From positions 1 through 10,703 of the forward strand of contig CAJXGP010000027.1 of the NCBI GenBank assembly GCA_913053915.1: a DNA stretch of 10,703 nt. The letters are read 5' to 3'. The stretch comes from an uncultured Ignavibacteriales bacterium. GTDB lineage: Bacteria > Bacteroidota > Ignavibacteria > Ignavibacteriales > Ignavibacteriaceae. This document shows positions 7,494 to 10,703 of the stretch, one piece after another; the stretch's first letter is position 1, and the number at the start of each line of letters is the position of its first letter. The translations under genes were made by a program, and so were the position numbers. The notes below the pieces were generated by a model that ran no database searches, had not been told where the DNA came from, and saw only the letters and a program-made list of their open reading frames with translations.

Positions 7494-8632
7494 AACTTCT
7501 TAATTCTATTATATTGTTATTCCTTGTTTTTATGGCTCTGGGATGCAGTTCGTCTTATATCCAAACCAAGGTTCTTAAAGATGAAAACCCTTATCCAATG
7601 TTCGGTAGAATTCCATCGCGCAATTTTTTCATTCCTCAAACCGTTACGGATTCTGTTAAACTTCTATGGGAAAATGAAACTCACGGCGGATTCACAAATT
7701 CATCGGTTACTGTTTATAATCCTTACGTGTTTGTAAATGATTTATCCGGAAGGGTATTTTGTTTTGATATCAATAATGGGAAAGAAATAGGTGAATTAAA
7801 ATATAAGGGTGCAGTTTATACTTCACCTGTGGTAAATAAGTTTTATGTTATTTATGCTGTTGTTCCTGAAAACAAAGATGGTTCGATACTGTATTACTAC
7901 GATTATGCCAACGGTTCAGTAGATGAAAAATATTTAATCGAGGGAAAAGTACTAACACAATTAATTAAATCAAAAAATAGTATCATTTTAAACTCCGATA
8001 ATGGTAATGTTTATAAATTTGGCTTATATGGTAATAAAATTTGGGAAACAAAAACTAACACTGCTACACATAGTTCTCCTGCACTGAGTGAAAATAAAAT
8101 TGTCTTTGGCAATGATAATGGGGAAATCATCGCTATTAATGAAAAAAACGGAAAAACTTTGTATAAGAAAAAATTTGGAGGTTCTTTTTACAGTGGTGCT
8201 TCCATTTCAGACGGGGTAATTTTTATCGGTAATAATGACGGAAATTTGTATGCTGTTAATTTGTATGACGGTAAGCTAAAATGGAAATTCCAAACTCATG
8301 CAAGAATAGTTATGACTCCTGCATTTAATGATAAAAATATATTTGTCGGTAATTTAAATGGGAATTTGTATTCTATCAACAAAGAGACGGGTAAAAAAAA
8401 TTGGGAAATAAATTTATCCGGGATATTAAACGCAGCACCATTAGTTACTAAAAATTTGATCTTAGTACCGGACTATATAGGTAAACTTGTATTTGTAGAA
8501 ATTAAATCGGGTAAGATTATCAAATCATTGAAATTGCCCGGGCGTGCAGAATTAACACCGGTATTCTGGAGGAATAAATTATTTATTGGTTATGATAACT
8601 ATTATTTAAGAGCTTATGAATTTGTTTATTAA
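7481..8632 (+). CDS. BamB-like PQQ-type beta-propeller lipoprotein
   Basis: Predicted envelope lipoprotein of 383 aa. The N-terminus is a type II signal: hydrophobic stretch, then lipobox MALGC with Cys22. The rest is a beta-propeller of PQQ-like repeats with the recurrent G-x-(hydrophobic)-Y/F-(x)-(N/D)-x-x-x-G-K pattern. Examples are GRVFCFDINNGKE (90-102), GNVYKFGLYGNKIWE (175-189), GEIIAINEKNGKTLYK (214-229), GNLYAVNLYDGKLKWK (254-269), GNLYSINKETGKKNWE (294-309) and GKLVFVEIKSGK (334-345). Nothing indicates a bound PQQ cofactor; the fold resembles BamB. The gene overlaps the upstream barrel gene by 13 nt. A TTG at 7490 overlapping the upstream TGA would give MKLLNSIILL, a more typical lipoprotein start, with GGATGGGA just before it, so the true start may be 7490. 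Being next to an Omp85-like barrel, it may be an accessory lipoprotein for that protein, by analogy with BamA-BamB (inference). Confidence 0.85.
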   Translation: MGFLKLLNSIILLFLVFMALGCSSSYIQTKVLKDENPYPMFGRIPSRNFFIPQTVTDSVKLLWENETHGGFTNSSVTVYNPYVFVNDLSGRVFCFDINNGKEIGELKYKGAVYTSPVVNKFYVIYAVVPENKDGSILYYYDYANGSVDEKYLIEGKVLTQLIKSKNSIILNSDNGNVYKFGLYGNKIWETKTNTATHSSPALSENKIVFGNDNGEIIAINEKNGKTLYKKKFGGSFYSGASISDGVIFIGNNDGNLYAVNLYDGKLKWKFQTHARIVMTPAFNDKNIFVGNLNGNLYSINKETGKKNWEINLSGILNAAPLVTKNLILVPDYIGKLVFVEIKSGKIIKSLKLPGRAELTPVFWRNKLFIGYDNYYLRAYEFVY

Positions 8633-9347
8633 ATTATTAGTCATCTTTTCTTTAGCTTTTTTAGGAATCGTTGAGGTTAAAGCTCAAGAATCTAAAGCCG
8701 ATGTTTTCATCAAATGCAGCACTGATAGTGCCGTGATTTTTATAAATAAAAAAATTGTTGGTAAGGGGAGTGTTAAATTACGGTTAAATGAAGGGAAATA
8801 TTATCTAATGATTGTATCCGATACGTTACTCTGGGGTAATCGGCAGGTTATTTATGATACACTTAAAATTTACAAAAGTAAAAAATATAATTTTTCATAT
8901 AAATTCCGCCAAGCCTTTTATCTGCGTACAAAACCTGAAGATGCTTTTGTTTATAAGACGGATTCCCTAATAGGGTATACTCCGCTTTTTCTTTTTGAAA
9001 ACTTTGATGTTTTAAGATTAGAAAAAAACGGCTATGAAACTAAAAGGATTTTATCTAATCAATTCAATTATAATAAGGTTGTAGATCTTAAGTTTAACGG
9101 TAAAGTATTTGAGAAACCCATTTATGAAAGAAATATCTTTAAAATATTGATTGGAACAATTGTGATACTTGGGGGGACTACTGCATTTTTTAAACTCAAG
9201 GCGGATAATTATTTTGGACAATATCAAAATACCGGAAAGAGTGAATTTCTTAATCAAACAAGAAAATATGATTTGATCAGCGGTATAACAATGGGAGCAC
9301 TGCAGATTAATTTTGGAATATTAATTTATTATTTTTTAGAAGACTGA
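8616..9347 (+). CDS. PEGA-domain membrane protein with C-terminal helix pair
   Basis: A 243-aa exported protein of unknown function. Residues 1-24 are a signal peptide (MNLFIKLLVIFSLAFLG, ending EVKAQ). Two PEGA-like modules follow: about 28-66 (VFIKCSTDSAVIFINKKIVG...LNEGKYYLMI) and about 101-145 (YLRTKPEDAFVYKTDSLIGYTP...LRLEKNGYETKRI). The second has the family's typical 'P..A.V..D...IG.TP' core. Two hydrophobic helices lie at about 174-193 (IFKILIGTIVILGGTTAFF) and 219-240 (DLISGITMGALQINFGILIYYF), separated by a polar segment with NYFGQYQNTG. PEGA domains are found on surface and envelope proteins and are thought to bind other proteins or glycans; the ligand here is unknown. The ATG overlaps the upstream lipoprotein gene by 17 nt, so the three envelope genes are probably translated as one coupled unit. 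Confidence 0.82.
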   Translation: MNLFIKLLVIFSLAFLGIVEVKAQESKADVFIKCSTDSAVIFINKKIVGKGSVKLRLNEGKYYLMIVSDTLLWGNRQVIYDTLKIYKSKKYNFSYKFRQAFYLRTKPEDAFVYKTDSLIGYTPLFLFENFDVLRLEKNGYETKRILSNQFNYNKVVDLKFNGKVFEKPIYERNIFKILIGTIVILGGTTAFFKLKADNYFGQYQNTGKSEFLNQTRKYDLISGITMGALQINFGILIYYFLED

Positions 9348-9390
9348 TATTCTAAAATCAATTATTTCTCAACGAAATTTAATATTTATT

Positions 9391-9513
9391 ATGCTAACTG
9401 TACTTGAAGCAATTAATCGCTCAGTCTTGATTCCTCATCCGGAAACAGAGCTGTTGGTAGAAACAATTTTAGACTGCTTTGATAAACTAAAATTTTACCA
9501 ATTAATTGAATAA
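9391..9513 (+). pseudogene. prmC: Deletion remnant of release-factor glutamine methyltransferase prmC
   Basis: A 40-codon frame reads MLTVLEAINRS and then, with no gap, VLIPHPETELLVETILD before stopping. The first part resembles the start of PrmC and the second is its highly characteristic LIPRPETE(L/I)LVE block, which normally lies some 75-100 residues further in. The N-terminal helical domain has thus been deleted in frame, joining at a shared Ser codon. After the stop I see no intact SAM-binding (D.GTGSG) or NPPY motif, both needed for activity, so the protein must be non-functional. Intact PrmC is about 280 aa and methylates the GGQ glutamine of release factors. The Arg of LIPRPETE is also changed to His. 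The gene sits 43 nt after the PEGA gene. A functional copy may exist elsewhere; this window cannot show it. Confidence 0.78.
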
Positions 9514-9891
9514 CTTTTAAATATTTTCCCAATTGTTTTAATTTCTATTGTTCATGTTAACGGGGTGGAATAAAATAGGTTATCGAATTACAGCTCCTAA
9601 ATGATATCGTATCCATAGTATCCGTCGGCTAAAGTAAATTATTTTGAATTGAGTTTTAATATTCCGATTTTAAGAGTCGATTGGAAAACAAAAATAATTA
9701 AGTCCATATTAAAAGGCTGAATGTTCGAATTAATGTTCATATAAAACCGGGAAACTATTTACAAATTAAAGCCGGAAAATTGCAGTTTCTCGTTTTCTTG
9801 AGAAATGTTTTCCGGTAATGATTTCTTTCGAATAGATTTATAACTTAATAATTCCAACGAATAAAAACGCAAAGAAAAAATAAACATTTTG
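9514..9891 (+). other. Apparently non-coding stretch, probably decayed prmC downstream sequence
   Basis: No frame on either strand gives a convincing protein. Short readable pieces might be scraps of prmC: 'DIVS' near 9603-9614, as in the segment before NPPY, and 'IKPGNYLQI' near 9740-9766, as in the family's late LKPGG..L.EI block. Both are too short to prove. The length, 378 nt, is well below what the missing two thirds of prmC needs, so further deletions would be required. The segment also carries the hairpin at 9772-9815. Confidence 0.4.
9772..9815 (+). repeat. Strong interrupted hairpin (CCGGAAAA...TTTTCCGG)
   Basis: CCGGAAAA (9772-9779) pairs perfectly with TTTTCCGG (9808-9815). Further in, TTTCTC (9786-9791) pairs with GAGAAA (9800-9805) around an 8-nt loop. 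CA (9783-9784) can also pair with TG (9806-9807), leaving small bulges. The total is about 16 pairs. It lies in the non-coding stretch 77 nt before the next gene. A T-rich but not pure T sequence follows (TAATGATTTCTTTC), so it is not a textbook intrinsic terminator, though it could end the upstream transcript, stabilise its 3' end or be a dispersed palindromic element. Confidence 0.55.
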
Positions 9892-10703
9892 ATGAATTCA
9901 GTGTTAATGATCTTTTTAGACGGAATCGGGATTGGTAATGAGGATTACCGGTACAATCCTTTTTTCAAATTTGGTTTTAGAACTTTTAAAGAATTATTCG
10001 GTGAAACTCCGTCATTAAAAAATCCTTATCTCAAAAGCAACGGAAGGTTTTTATTTCCGGTTGACCCACTTCTTGGTGTAGATGGCCTTCCGCAGAGCGG
10101 CACTGGTCAAACTGCTATATTTTGCGGAATGAATGCACCTAAATTTGTTGGTAAACATTTTGGCCCTTACCCATATTCGACGCTTATCCCCATTATAAAA
10201 AAAGATAATATTTTCCAATATTACTTGGATAACGATAAAAAAGTTTTCTTTGCAAATGCTTATCCTAAAGCTTATTTTGATTATTTTAAAACCGGTAATT
10301 CTAGATTAAACGTTACTACTTTAAGTTGCAAATTAAGCGGTGTACGGTTAAATAGAGTCACCGAAGTACGCAAAGGCAAGGCAATTACTGCGGAGATTAC
10401 TAATGAAAGTTGGAATAAAAACCTTGGTTATAATCTTAGAATAATCCATCCTCAAACTGCTGCCAGGCGTTTATTAAAAGCCGCCGGGAATAATTCCTTT
10501 ACTTTGTATGAATATTTTTTAACTGATTATATCGGGCACGGAAGATATAATGGCGACATTGAATACACATTAAAAATTTTAGATGATTTTTTATTTACGG
10601 TAATTACAGAATTAAATTCGAAACAAATGACGTTGGTAATTTGTTCCGACCATGGGAACTTTGAAGATCTCTCTATAAAAACCCATACTAAGAATCCTTC
10701 TTT
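9892..10703 (+). CDS. Alkaline phosphatase / phosphoglycerate-mutase superfamily metalloenzyme, 3' end outside the window
   Basis: Open to the window edge, 270 codons seen. The motifs are those of the two-metal phosphatase/mutase superfamily (independent phosphoglycerate mutase, phosphopentomutase, alkaline phosphatase). An N-terminal metal-binding MIFLDGIGIG has Asp10. GLPQSGTGQTA (66-76) is the nucleophile region, with Ser69 or Thr71 as the phosphorylated residue. DYIGHGRYNGD (212-222) supplies Asp and His ligands. CSDHGNFED (251-259) and THTKNP (264-269) match the TADHGN and (T/A)HTxNPVP blocks of iPGM. The segment between the nucleophile and DYIGHG, about 135 residues, is shorter than the iPGM cap domain, so it is probably not a canonical iPGM. 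The substrate is unknown. The start is ATG at 9892 with only a weak A/G-rich upstream region; ATG at 9907 is an alternative that keeps the motif. It is separate from the envelope operon. Confidence 0.88.
   Translation, partial: MNSVLMIFLDGIGIGNEDYRYNPFFKFGFRTFKELFGETPSLKNPYLKSNGRFLFPVDPLLGVDGLPQSGTGQTAIFCGMNAPKFVGKHFGPYPYSTLIPIIKKDNIFQYYLDNDKKVFFANAYPKAYFDYFKTGNSRLNVTTLSCKLSGVRLNRVTEVRKGKAITAEITNESWNKNLGYNLRIIHPQTAARRLLKAAGNNSFTLYEYFLTDYIGHGRYNGDIEYTLKILDDFLFTVITELNSKQMTLVICSDHGNFEDLSIKTHTKNPS

Noticed and set aside
7524..7736. 70-codon frame inside the BamB-like gene
   Set aside because: It is a shifted-frame shadow of the PQQ-propeller gene, lacking its own start signal.

Overview
This is an AT-rich, densely packed window in which every supported gene lies on the + strand. 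The organism looks like a bacterium of the Bacteroidota/Chlorobiota/Ignavibacteriota group, most likely an Ignavibacteria-like lineage. The evidence is the low GC, several signal peptides ending in A-Q, a bifunctional phosphoglucose/phosphomannose isomerase, a BamA-type barrel fused to a TolB-like propeller, and a PEGA protein with a C-terminal pair of membrane helices. This placement is inference from gene content, not from a marker gene.

Left part (1-4495), metabolic operon. It opens with the wreck of a type 2 isopentenyl-diphosphate isomerase gene (fni). Conserved blocks occur in the right order, but they alternate between two frames and large internal parts are missing. Its stop overlaps the TTG start of an intact polyprenyl diphosphate synthase. 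Next come ptsH (HPr), ptsI (Enzyme I, start overlapping the ptsH stop) and a bifunctional PGI/PMI. Gaps are 5 nt or less, so these genes are probably co-transcribed. They join prenyl-chain synthesis, PEP-dependent phosphoryl transfer and hexose-phosphate isomerisation. No sugar-specific Enzyme II is visible.

Middle spacer (4496-4661). It has no convincing gene but contains a long-loop inverted repeat that could fold as RNA.

Centre (4662-9347), cell-envelope operon. Three overlapping genes follow: a 943-residue exported protein combining a gluzincin-type metallopeptidase domain (HELVH...EG), a TolB/PD40-like propeller and a C-terminal Omp85-like beta-barrel; a BamB-like PQQ-propeller lipoprotein; and a PEGA-domain membrane protein. 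The layout suggests a shared outer-membrane task such as assembly, quality control or export.

Right part (9348-10703). A 40-codon reading frame begins like prmC and jumps directly to the 'LIPxPETE' block of the same protein, so it is a deletion remnant of the release-factor methyltransferase gene. About 380 nt of apparently non-coding, possibly decayed sequence follow, including a strong hairpin at 9772-9815. The window ends inside an alkaline-phosphatase/phosphoglycerate-mutase superfamily metalloenzyme gene that runs off the edge.

The main points of interest are the two decaying housekeeping-type genes (fni and prmC) beside intact operons, and the peptidase-propeller-barrel fusion with its two partners. 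I found no mobile element, CRISPR array, tRNA or rRNA.
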